A DNA stretch of 64,000 nucleotides, taken from the NCBI RefSeq assembly GCF_963674635.1, contig NZ_OY771475.1:496001-560000 (forward strand), read 5' to 3'. The notes under the pieces are model-generated. The model had not been told where the DNA came from and made no database searches. It saw only the letters and a list, made by a program, of their open reading frames with translations. How positions within the stretch are numbered: position 1 is the first letter of the stretch; every line of letters starts with the position of its first letter. This document shows positions 24,803-32,825 of this stretch, piece by piece. Made by a program: the position numbers and the translations under genes. The DNA comes from Breoghania sp. (GTDB lineage: Bacteria > Pseudomonadota > Alphaproteobacteria > Rhizobiales > Stappiaceae).

Positions 24803-25723
24803 ATGGCTGACCGTCTCGACTCCATGTCCATCCTGGTTGCTGCCGTGGATGCGGGCAGCCTTTCGGCTGCGGCGCGCGACCTCGGCATGCCCTTGCCGAC
24901 GGTCAGTCGACGGGTGGCGGAACTGGAAGAGGGGCTGCGCACGCAATTGCTGCTCAGGTCTGCGCGCGGTCTGGCGCTGACGGAGGCGGGCGCGGCCTAT
25001 GTCGCCGCGTGTCGGCGGATCCTGGAAGAGGTGGCGGAAGCGGAGCGTGCGGCGGCGGGCGAATACAGCACGCCTGTGGGCCTTCTTTCCCTGACCGCGC
25101 CCATCGTCTTCGGACGGCTGCACATGCTTCCGGTGATTGCCGAGTTTCTGAAGGTCTATCCGGATGTCGATGTGCGGCTGGAACAGAGCGATCGGCTTGT
25201 CAGTCTGCGGGAGGAGCATATCGATGCGGCGGTGCGGATCGGGCATCTGCCGGACAGCAGTCTTCGGGCAAGGCGGCTTGGCGAGGTGAGGCGTGTCTTG
25301 TGCGCCAGTCCGGCCTATCTGGAGGAGCACGGTCGTCCACAGCGCGCGGAAGACCTTGCCGATCATGCATGCGTGACATTCGAGAGCCTGATGGCCGCGG
25401 ATCGCTGGCGGTTCGGGGAGGGGCGCGGGGAACGGTTGATCCGGGTGCGTTCACGGATGGTGGTCAATACGGCGGAGGCCGCGATTGACGCTGCCGCGGC
25501 CGGCCTCGGGGTCACGCGGGTTTTGTCCTATCAGGTGGCCCGCGCGGTGGCAGAGGGGCGTCTGGAGATCATTCTTCAAAACGAAGAGCCGGAGCCGTGG
25601 CCGGCACATATCGTCTATGGCGGCGGTGGTCTCGTTCCGCAGAAACTTCGCGCCTTCATCGATTTCGCAAGTCCGCGGCTGAATTCCGTTCTGGCCGGTC
25701 ATCTGGAAACGGCCGCGCGCTGA
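24803..25723 (+). CDS. LysR family transcriptional regulator
   Basis: This 306-residue regulator has an N-terminal helix-turn-helix (about 5-60, with AGSLSAAARDLGMPLPTVSRRV) and a periplasmic-binding-like effector domain (about 90-295). That domain includes the GLLSLTAPIVFGRLHMLP strand typical of the CrgA/PA2206-like LysR branch. It is divergent from the AhpD-like/DUF1348/PPOX operon and probably controls it in response to an electrophile, aromatic or peroxide signal. The ATG at 24803 gives the canonical start; longer starts overlap the promoter region. Confidence 0.94.
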   Translation: MADRLDSMSILVAAVDAGSLSAAARDLGMPLPTVSRRVAELEEGLRTQLLLRSARGLALTEAGAAYVAACRRILEEVAEAERAAAGEYSTPVGLLSLTAPIVFGRLHMLPVIAEFLKVYPDVDVRLEQSDRLVSLREEHIDAAVRIGHLPDSSLRARRLGEVRRVLCASPAYLEEHGRPQRAEDLADHACVTFESLMAADRWRFGEGRGERLIRVRSRMVVNTAEAAIDAAAAGLGVTRVLSYQVARAVAEGRLEIILQNEEPEPWPAHIVYGGGGLVPQKLRAFIDFASPRLNSVLAGHLETAAR

Positions 25724-25842
25724 TCGGGGGGCTGCCGGGCGTTGCGACCTTAAATGGACCGATTGTTTGAGGCCCCCTTCGGGTTCGGTATTTCGGAAAA
25801 ACCCTCTAAAGTGCCGCTGCGGAAAAATGATGGGTTCGGGGC

Positions 25843-26847
25843 ATGGCCTATGTGACGTCTCTCTTTGCTCGGAAAATGGTCGCCGCGGCAGGAGAGGGCG
25901 TGGATGGGCCCGCCTTGCTGCAAGCCGCCGGGCTGGATCCGGAAGGTGCGTGGGATCCCAAGGTCATGATCCCCGATACGGCCTACTATGATCTGCTGGA
26001 GGGCATTGCGGAACAGACGGACGTGACGGATCTGCCGGTTCGCGGCGGGGCTTCGATGCGTTGCGACGACTATGGTGCCCTGGGTCTGGCGTGGAAGGCC
26101 GCCCCCGATTTGCGTGGCTCCCTGTCGCGGGTGGAGCGTTACGCAAGGCTCTGGACCAGCGTGGTTTCCTATGAGGTTCGGCCGGACCCTCAAGGGACAT
26201 TGTTCATCCTGCACCGCTTGGGGCCGCGCCGACTCGGCCTGCGCCTGTCGAACGAAACGACGCTGGCCAGTGCCGTCTCGCTGGTCCGGCAGGTCAGCTC
26301 TGCGCCTTTTGTGCCGATCGAGGTGCTGATCCGGCATTCCGCCCCGAAACGAACCGACGCGCATGAAGCGTGGTTCGGGTGTCCCTTGCGGTTCGATGCG
26401 GAGCTGGATGCCTTGCGGATTTCCGATGAGGCACTGGGGCGGGCCAACATCCTCGGCGATGAGGGCATTTCGCGCTATCTGACATCGCATCTGGACGCGG
26501 AATTGTCGCAAATCGCGCCAGAGGACACGCTGGTCAGGCGCGCAAGGGACGCGATTGCGCAGGGCTTGAGCGAAGGTGTGCCGAAAATGGAAGATATCGC
26601 CCATGAGCTCGGCTTGAGCGGGCGATCGTTCCACCGTCGTCTATCCGAACAGGGCTTGAATTTTCAGGGCCTGACGGAAGAGACGCGGCGCGATCTGGCC
26701 GAAGGGCTTCTGCGCGAACCGAATTACACGCTGGCGGAAATTGCGTTTCTGACCGGGTTTTCGGAGCAGAGTTCCTTCACGCGCGCCTTCAAGCGCTGGG
26801 TCGGGATAACACCGGCGAGCTTCCGAAAGGACCACGCCTCCGGCTAG
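25843..26847 (+). CDS. AraC family regulator (arabinose-binding-domain type)
   Basis: This 334-residue protein has an N-terminal Arabinose_bd-type sensor (about 15-200, as in OruR/ArgR-like AraC proteins) and a C-terminal AraC/XylS DNA-binding domain (about 235-330). The two helix-turn-helix units are visible in MEDIAHELGLSGRSFHRRLSEQG and LAEIAFLTGFSEQSSFTRAFKRW, followed by G-I-T-P-A. It lies 110 bases before an NmrA-like gene on the same strand and probably regulates that short operon. The ATG at 25843 fits the family start. Confidence 0.94.
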   Translation: MAYVTSLFARKMVAAAGEGVDGPALLQAAGLDPEGAWDPKVMIPDTAYYDLLEGIAEQTDVTDLPVRGGASMRCDDYGALGLAWKAAPDLRGSLSRVERYARLWTSVVSYEVRPDPQGTLFILHRLGPRRLGLRLSNETTLASAVSLVRQVSSAPFVPIEVLIRHSAPKRTDAHEAWFGCPLRFDAELDALRISDEALGRANILGDEGISRYLTSHLDAELSQIAPEDTLVRRARDAIAQGLSEGVPKMEDIAHELGLSGRSFHRRLSEQGLNFQGLTEETRRDLAEGLLREPNYTLAEIAFLTGFSEQSSFTRAFKRWVGITPASFRKDHASG

Positions 26848-26957
26848 GCCCGGCAATTGGCGACCAATGTCAAAACCGTGGCGAGGCCGGTCAAGACCGT
26901 ACCCGCGTGCGTGACCTATTCCTCCTTCGCATTCCTGCAACCCAAGGAGGACTTTTC

Positions 26958-27785
26958 ATGCAGACCCAACCAATTCTCGTCATCGGCGCCACCGGCAAGA
27001 CCGGCTCGCGCGTGTGTGCCCGGCTTGAGGCGCAGGGACTTTCGGTGCGTCGCGGTTCGCGGAAATCGCCAACACCCTTCGATTGGGACGCGCCGCAGAC
27101 ATGGGCTGGCGCGATGGACGGTGTGCGCGCCGCCTATGTGACCTATTACCCCGATCTGGCCGTACCCGGCGCCGTGGAGAAACTGGAATCCCTGTGCGAG
27201 ACGGCGAAGGCTGCGGGCGTTTCTCACCTCGTTCTTCTTTCCGGGCGTGGCGAACATCACGCACGTCTCGGCGAAGAGGTCGTGCGCGCTTCGGGCGTCG
27301 ATTTCACCATTGTTCGTGCGGCGTGGTTTGCCCAGAACTTCAGTGAAGGCGCGTTTCTTCAGCCCGTGCTTGCCGGTGTGCTGCCGATGCCCGGGGGAGA
27401 TATCGCCGAACCGATCATCGACATCGAAGATATTGCCGATGTGGCGGCAGCCGCGCTGACGGATGAGCGCCACAAGGGCGAGCTTTACGAGGTTACGGGC
27501 CCCCGGCTGATGACATTCGCCGAAATGGCGGCGGATCTCTCGGCGGCGATCGGGCGGGAAATCCGGCACATGCCGATTTCGTTCGAGGCGTTTCACGCCG
27601 GTATTGCGGCATCGGCCGGGACGGACTTCGCCGATCTCGTAACCGCGATCGCGCGTGAAACGCTGGATGGTCGCAACGCGCACCTGGGCGACGGCGTTCA
27701 GCGGGCATTGGGGCGGGCGCCGCGCGACTTTTCGGATTTCGCAACGCGGACTGCGGCCTCCGGCGCCTGGGCTCAGGCGGCCTGA
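26958..27785 (+). CDS. NAD(P)-binding NmrA-like quinone oxidoreductase/sensor
   Basis: This 275-residue atypical short-chain dehydrogenase opens with the dinucleotide-binding motif VIGATGKTGS, as in NmrA and QorB. It lacks an obvious YxxxK catalytic pair. The central region has HLVLLSGRGEHH and a VRAAWFAQNFSEG segment, and the later GELYEVTGP is typical of QorB-like proteins. It may reduce quinones or sense NADP(H). AAGGAGG lies 7 bases before the ATG. It is followed after 67 bases by a DUF1772 membrane protein, a recurrent partner of such genes. Confidence 0.92.
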   Translation: MQTQPILVIGATGKTGSRVCARLEAQGLSVRRGSRKSPTPFDWDAPQTWAGAMDGVRAAYVTYYPDLAVPGAVEKLESLCETAKAAGVSHLVLLSGRGEHHARLGEEVVRASGVDFTIVRAAWFAQNFSEGAFLQPVLAGVLPMPGGDIAEPIIDIEDIADVAAAALTDERHKGELYEVTGPRLMTFAEMAADLSAAIGREIRHMPISFEAFHAGIAASAGTDFADLVTAIARETLDGRNAHLGDGVQRALGRAPRDFSDFATRTAASGAWAQAA

Positions 27786-27852
27786 ACGGGGCAATAGCGA
27801 GGCGGAAAGGCAGCTTCTTTCGTCTCGCTCAAGGGAGAAAAAGGAGAGTGAG

Positions 27853-28347
27853 ATGTCGCCTTTCATGTTCGTCTTGATGCAATTCACCGTTCTTGCCTAT
27901 GCGCTTGTCGGTGGCGCTTTTCTGACCTTTTCCGATTTCGTCATGCGGTCTTTGGCCCGCACGAGGGGCGTCGGTGGCGTGGAGGCCATGCAGGTCATCA
28001 ACCGCGAGGTCTTTCGCTGGGTCTTCATGACCTTGTTTCTCGGCATGACCGGGGTTTCAATGCTCATTCTAGGCTATGCCTGGACCAGTGTTGAGGGGCC
28101 CGCGGGAACGCTCATGCTTTGGGCGGCGCTGGTCTATCTGGTGGGGTGCTTTGCGGTCACCGTGGCTTTCAATGTGCCGATGAATGAAGCTCTGGCCGGG
28201 ATGGACCCCAAGGCCGATGGCACACTTGCCTATTGGCAGGCCACCTATGTGCCGCGTTGGACGTTCTTCAACACGCTGCGCACACTCGCTTGCGTTGTCT
28301 CCGCCGCCTTGATGTTGCGGGCGCTTGCCTGGGTATCTCTTTCCTGA
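27853..28347 (+). CDS. DUF1772 integral membrane protein
   Basis: This 164-residue protein has four hydrophobic segments (about 8-28, 55-75, 85-107 and 142-160). It has the DUF1772 pattern: an NREVFRWVFM segment, NVPMNEAL, and a YVPRWTFFNTLRT motif before the last helix. The family includes small anthrone-oxygenase-like proteins, but most members have no known function. AAGGAG lies 6 bases before the ATG. It is cotranscribed with the NmrA-like gene under the AraC regulator, suggesting a quinone or aromatic stress module. Confidence 0.92.
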   Translation: MSPFMFVLMQFTVLAYALVGGAFLTFSDFVMRSLARTRGVGGVEAMQVINREVFRWVFMTLFLGMTGVSMLILGYAWTSVEGPAGTLMLWAALVYLVGCFAVTVAFNVPMNEALAGMDPKADGTLAYWQATYVPRWTFFNTLRTLACVVSAALMLRALAWVSLS

Positions 28348-28621
28348 GTGGTGCCTGCGGCGGCTTGCAGGTCCGGATGTATCCGGGCCTCAATCCCGCC
28401 CGCATCAGGATAAGCAAAGCCCCTCCTAGGCAACGGGAAGCGAACGAGCAGGTTCGAGAGGGGAGATTGTCTTGGCCAACTTGGGCGCGATGTCGTAACC
28501 TCAGTAGAACGGGCCCCCGGGGTGAGGTGGGGGAGAGTATCGGGCTTGAAGATTGCGTAGCGTAATGTGCTTTTGCGTGAGAGATAATTTCAGGATTTGA
28601 GCATACCGACTGGGAGGGGGG

Positions 28622-30040
28622 ATGGCCGGGCTGACATTGCACGCTCGTGCTGCCACGAAAGACCGGATACGGGTTTGGCTGTGCGCGGATGGCGCGCAGG
28701 GTGAGCCCCCGCTTGTGAAATGGAAACTGAACGGTGCGGCTGCCCAGCCAGCTGTTCTGCGTCCGCTCGCCCCGTCGCATGCATTTCGCAATACCGTCAT
28801 GACTGGCGTGTTCGAGTTCGCGGCCGGCGGGGCGGATACGCCTTTCGACGTGGTGGACGTCGAGGCTGCCGGATCGTCGGCGCGGCTGGAGGTGAGGCCG
28901 TTTCCCTCTTCGATCGGGCGGGAGGACTGGTTTCGCGTTCTGTTGTGTTCCTGCTTCCATCAGGCGGAAAACCACCAGGCGCTGCTTGCCAGGGTCTTTC
29001 AGAATATTCCGGCCGCGCAACGTCAGGATCTTTCGCTGTTCATGGGCGATCAGGTCTATCTGGATCTGCCGACGCTCAACAATTATCCCGATGACAGTGC
29101 AAAGTTGGCGGACCGGTTCGAGCGCTATTACCGCACCAACTGGACCACGAATCTCGGGCTGGAACCGCTGTTCAACGCCGCCCCGGCGGTGTTTTGTCCC
29201 GATGATCACGAATACTGGAACAACTTTCCCCACGCTTCTCCCATCATTCAGAACTCATGGAAAAAGGCGTCGCGGGAGCGGTGGAAGGTTGCTGCCGATC
29301 AGGTCTATGACGCCTTCCAGTGCACACCGCCAGCCGCGCGTGGCGACAACATCGTTGTCGATGTCGATCCGCTTTCGATCATGGTCCTCGATCAGCGATC
29401 GCAAAGACAGGATGACCGAACCGCAACCCTTGGGCCATCCGGGCTGCAACAGCTCAACGAGTGGGTCGATCGCCTGATCGCCGGGCGCAAGATCGGGGCC
29501 GTGGTGACGGGACAGTCGCTCCTCGACAAGCCGGTCGGCAAAATCCAGGGAGCCGCAGCGGACTGGGTTTTGTCCAATTACGGCGACTACGAGAGCATCC
29601 TGAAGGCCCTTCGGCGGCTGGCCGATGCCGGGCGGCCCGTCCTGCTGCTCACCGGAGACGTTCACTGGGGGCGCGTCACCCGGATCCGGGAGGAAGGGCG
29701 CACGAGATTCATCGAGATCATCTGCTCGCCGTCCTCGCTGGTGACGACAATCGGCAACGATCAGCTGAGGAGCATCGGTGCCGGATTTCGCAGGTTTTTC
29801 CGGGGCGAGAGGACGCGCTGGCCGCGTCATGCCTCCGCGCCAGACCCGGAGCCGTATTTCGCCCCGCAAGTCTTTGGCAAGCGCTTCACGACAGACGTCG
29901 TCTGCAAGCATCAGGGAGATCAACTCGCGATGCTCGCATTCCGGCAGGCCGCCGGCGGGATTGAGGCCAAGGTTACATATTATGAGGTCCACGAAAGGCC
30001 GAACTCTCCGAGAGAAATAGACCTCGGCCTTTTGCGTTGA
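28622..30040 (+). CDS. PhoD-like metallophosphatase, cytoplasmic
   Basis: This 472-residue protein has the metal-binding motifs of the calcineurin-like/PhoD superfamily: CSCFHQAEN (109-117), GDQVYLD (142-148), PDDHEYWNN (193-201) and GDVHWGRV (345-352). It has no signal peptide, whereas classical PhoD is Tat-exported, so an intracellular phosphodiesterase is more likely. The extra N-terminal region (1-100) resembles a beta-sandwich of the PhoD N-terminal type. GGAGGGGGG precedes the ATG directly. The next gene follows after 19 bases and is probably cotranscribed. The substrate is unknown. Confidence 0.85.
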   Translation: MAGLTLHARAATKDRIRVWLCADGAQGEPPLVKWKLNGAAAQPAVLRPLAPSHAFRNTVMTGVFEFAAGGADTPFDVVDVEAAGSSARLEVRPFPSSIGREDWFRVLLCSCFHQAENHQALLARVFQNIPAAQRQDLSLFMGDQVYLDLPTLNNYPDDSAKLADRFERYYRTNWTTNLGLEPLFNAAPAVFCPDDHEYWNNFPHASPIIQNSWKKASRERWKVAADQVYDAFQCTPPAARGDNIVVDVDPLSIMVLDQRSQRQDDRTATLGPSGLQQLNEWVDRLIAGRKIGAVVTGQSLLDKPVGKIQGAAADWVLSNYGDYESILKALRRLADAGRPVLLLTGDVHWGRVTRIREEGRTRFIEIICSPSSLVTTIGNDQLRSIGAGFRRFFRGERTRWPRHASAPDPEPYFAPQVFGKRFTTDVVCKHQGDQLAMLAFRQAAGGIEAKVTYYEVHERPNSPREIDLGLLR

Positions 30041-30059
30041 AAAATTTGGGGGACATGAC

Positions 30060-30818
30060 GTGTTGAATATTATTTCTTCCACGGCCAAGGAGCTCAATCC
30101 GCAATTTGTTCGCGAGCCCCGCAGGGGTAACGAGAACAACGAGACGTGGTTTCGTCGTCACCTTGAAACGCTTGCAGGCGAAGACGGGGCGAAGGGAATG
30201 TCCTATCTCGTGCTCATCGGCGGGAAGAAGCAGTCCTATTTTCACACGCGCGTTGCGCAAGGCCACATGCGAAACGACATGACGCCCAGCCACTGGTCTC
30301 ATGTCGCCCTGCTGCAAGGGTCCGGGCCGACCGAAAAAGGCGCGTTGTGGGAGATATCGCTGGAACCTGCGGAAGGGTTTGGCTATCCGCCATCCGATAA
30401 TGCGGTCGAGGAGGCGCATCTTTCCAACTATTCCAGCAAGAACATGTACCCGAATATCGCGGTGATGCGGATTCCGGTGAAGCTCAGCGACATGAAGAAG
30501 ACGATCCTGCAATTCAAGAGGCAGCGCGTGGATCTCGATTGTGTCGAGTTGCTCGTGCTTTGGCTGGGTTATGTGTGGGGCGTGGGACGAGCCGCCAACC
30601 CTCTCTTCGATGGGTACGGGCTTCCCTCTGCGGCCTTTATCGAGGCGCTGTGTTCCGCAAACGGGTACGATCTGACGCCGGGGCTTGAAAGCCGCGCAAG
30701 CTGTCCGGAGGCCATCTGGCAGGCGGCCAGGTGGTGGCACGAGTTCCAGATCAACCAGCAAGGTGCTGAGGCGATCCGGGGCATGTGGCACACCGAGCAT
30801 TATCTGGGAACCGCGTAA
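30060..30818 (+). CDS. Putative permuted papain-fold (NlpC/P60-like) protein, possibly inactive
   Basis: This 252-residue protein has no signal peptide. Two segments resemble permuted papain-like (YiiX/NlpC-P60 type) enzymes. SHWSHVALLQG (77-87) has His81 where the catalytic histidine would sit. GYGLPSAAFIEALCSANG (186-202) is where family members have a Cys-Ser-E/x-F/L nucleophile block; here the expected cysteine is replaced (Leu188/Pro189), and the nearest cysteine, Cys198, is offset. The start is GTG at 30060 (or TTG at 30063) after GGGGGA; an ATG at 30055 hits a stop. It is coupled to the PhoD-like phosphatase. The fold assignment is tentative and unverified. Confidence 0.6.
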   Translation: MLNIISSTAKELNPQFVREPRRGNENNETWFRRHLETLAGEDGAKGMSYLVLIGGKKQSYFHTRVAQGHMRNDMTPSHWSHVALLQGSGPTEKGALWEISLEPAEGFGYPPSDNAVEEAHLSNYSSKNMYPNIAVMRIPVKLSDMKKTILQFKRQRVDLDCVELLVLWLGYVWGVGRAANPLFDGYGLPSAAFIEALCSANGYDLTPGLESRASCPEAIWQAARWWHEFQINQQGAEAIRGMWHTEHYLGTA

Positions 30819-31164
30819 CGCTCATTGCTCCCATCACCATCCATCGCTGTCCGAAGCCGGGCCGCCTGAGGCGGGTCAGACGGTTATGCTGGACCGGCCA
30901 TCAAGCCCATGTTTTCCTTGGAATACCCTGAATGGCAGCCTGTCGGAAACGCCGGATCGGGATGTCGGTTCGGGCATCCTGAGGGGCATCGTTGCGGTGC
31001 GGAGAGGGAGCCATGTCCGCGCGTCGCGACCTGGAGGCGGGCGGAGTTGGCATTTTTCCGCTTGGGCTTAAGCTTTGCAAAATGGGATTCGTCTATCGTT
31101 CGGATTGGCCCCGCACAGTGTGGCGGGGCCGGGGGCGCAGACGGGGCCGCCGCGGAGAATGAGA
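30819..31164. other. Intergenic region, no gene seen
   Basis: 346 bases with no recognisable gene or clear hairpin. It presumably carries the promoter of the NtrC-like regulator. Confidence 0.45.
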
Positions 31165-32640
31165 ATGAGTGACGGGGAATTCGGCAAACCGGTTATCCTT
31201 GCCGTTGGCGATGTGTTGATGGTGGGGGACAGGGAGAAAATCCTGCGCGATGCGGGGCTTGCCGTCGAGCATGTGGCCGATGGGGCCGCGGCCCTGGCTT
31301 TCGCGCAGAAACCGGTGCCACAGGTCTGGCTGGTTGGCGAGAGGCTGCCTGACATGGAGGGGGTGGCCTTGCTGCGCGCGCTCAGGGAGCGAAACCTCTC
31401 GCACACAGCCTTGATTGCCTTGAAAAACGAGGGCGAGCCGACGGCAAACCGGGTGCGCGGCGCCTATGATTTTCTGATCGAGCCGGTCAGCGCTTTGAAA
31501 CTTGTCACGGCGCTGCGCAATGCGCGCGAACGGGCCATGCTTCATGCGGCGGTGGAAGATCTCAGTCCGGATATGGGGCCTGCGGGCTATTTCGGGTTTA
31601 TCGGGCGCTCTGTTGCGATGCGCTCGGTCTACCGGATGATGGAGAGCGTGGCGGCGTCGCGCGCGACCGTTTTCATTACGGGCGAACGCGGGACGGGAAA
31701 GATCGTGTGCGCCAACGCGATCCACAAGGCCGGGCCGAATGCGGGGGCGCCTTTCGTTTGTGTGGACTGCACCGCCGTCGCACAGGACAAGCTGGATGCT
31801 TCCATTTTCGGCTATGCGCCCGAGCTCGAAATCGACACGGATTTCGGACCCGGCGGAGCGATTGCCAAGGCGAATGGTGGCACCCTTTTCATTCGCGAGA
31901 TTTGCGCGCTGGACCTGCCGCTTCAGGAGAAGATCCTGAAGTTTCTCCAGACGGGGAGCCATGTGCCGTTCGGAAACTCGACGGACGGCCAGGTCCCGGT
32001 CAACGACGTCGATGTACGTGTCATCTGCGATACCGACCGCGATCCGATGAAGGAGGTGACCGCGGGGCGTTTCCGTCAGGATCTCTTCTATCGCCTGCAT
32101 GTCCTTCCGATTCACTTGCCGGCTCTGCGTGATCGGGGCGGGGATGCGGTGGAAATAGCCGGGCGGACCTTGCGCGAGGCGGCAGCGGAGGCGGGCAAGC
32201 GCTTTCGCACTCTCACGCCGGAAGCGCGCGCGGCAATCGCCGCCTATGACTGGCCGGGCAATGTGCGCGAGCTTCATTCGGTGATCCATGAGGCGGTGGC
32301 GGCACATGACGGCGTGTCTCTCAGCGTGGACATGCTGCCGTCCTTTCTCGGTGGTGCCATCGCGAACGAGACGCCTGAGAGCCCGCAGGACGCGGAGAAG
32401 CCAGGCGCGGCCGAAGATGCATCCGCGTCGGATATGCAAACGGTCGCGGATGATCCGCATGAGGATGAAGGCCCGGTCCTCAAGGTCGATATCGGCATCA
32501 CGCTTGCGGACATGGAGCGCAACTTCATCGAGGCGACCATCGATGCCTGCGACGGTTCCCTGCCGCGCGCGGCAAAGATGCTGGGCGTCAGCCCGTCCAC
32601 ACTTTATCGCAAGCGGGATAGCTGGACGATGGGGCGATAG
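31165..32640 (+). CDS. Degenerate NtrC-family response regulator lacking GAFTGA
   Basis: This 491-residue protein has receiver (5-125), AAA+ (145-380) and Fis-type helix-turn-helix (about 455-487) domains, the order of NtrC-type activators. Key sites are altered. The phospho-acceptor aspartate is Gly58 (LVGERLP), the conserved receiver lysine is Glu106 (IEPVS), the Walker B Asp is Arg244 (GGTLFIREI), and the sigma54-contacting GAFTGA loop is replaced at about 219-226. Walker A (GERGTGK, 173-179), the FRQDLFYRL arginine region and the DNA-binding helix (AAKMLGVSPSTLYRKR) remain. It is therefore unlikely to activate sigma54 or to be phosphorylated. GGAG lies 7 bases before the ATG at 31165. No kinase gene is adjacent. 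Confidence 0.9.
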   Translation: MSDGEFGKPVILAVGDVLMVGDREKILRDAGLAVEHVADGAAALAFAQKPVPQVWLVGERLPDMEGVALLRALRERNLSHTALIALKNEGEPTANRVRGAYDFLIEPVSALKLVTALRNARERAMLHAAVEDLSPDMGPAGYFGFIGRSVAMRSVYRMMESVAASRATVFITGERGTGKIVCANAIHKAGPNAGAPFVCVDCTAVAQDKLDASIFGYAPELEIDTDFGPGGAIAKANGGTLFIREICALDLPLQEKILKFLQTGSHVPFGNSTDGQVPVNDVDVRVICDTDRDPMKEVTAGRFRQDLFYRLHVLPIHLPALRDRGGDAVEIAGRTLREAAAEAGKRFRTLTPEARAAIAAYDWPGNVRELHSVIHEAVAAHDGVSLSVDMLPSFLGGAIANETPESPQDAEKPGAAEDASASDMQTVADDPHEDEGPVLKVDIGITLADMERNFIEATIDACDGSLPRAAKMLGVSPSTLYRKRDSWTMGR

Positions 32641-32825
32641 ATCCGGCCCCAGCTTGTTTTTCAATGGTTGGAGATGGCCGCAGTCGCCACTTCTGCGGGT
32701 GTTTCGGCTTGCTTTCTTGGTCCCGCACGTCTTCACTGACAGGCGAAAACCGGGAGCCGCTGACCTGACGATGCGAGTCGCCGCGCGACAAGCGCCTCCC
32801 GATCCCGTTTCTGGAGGTCACAGTC

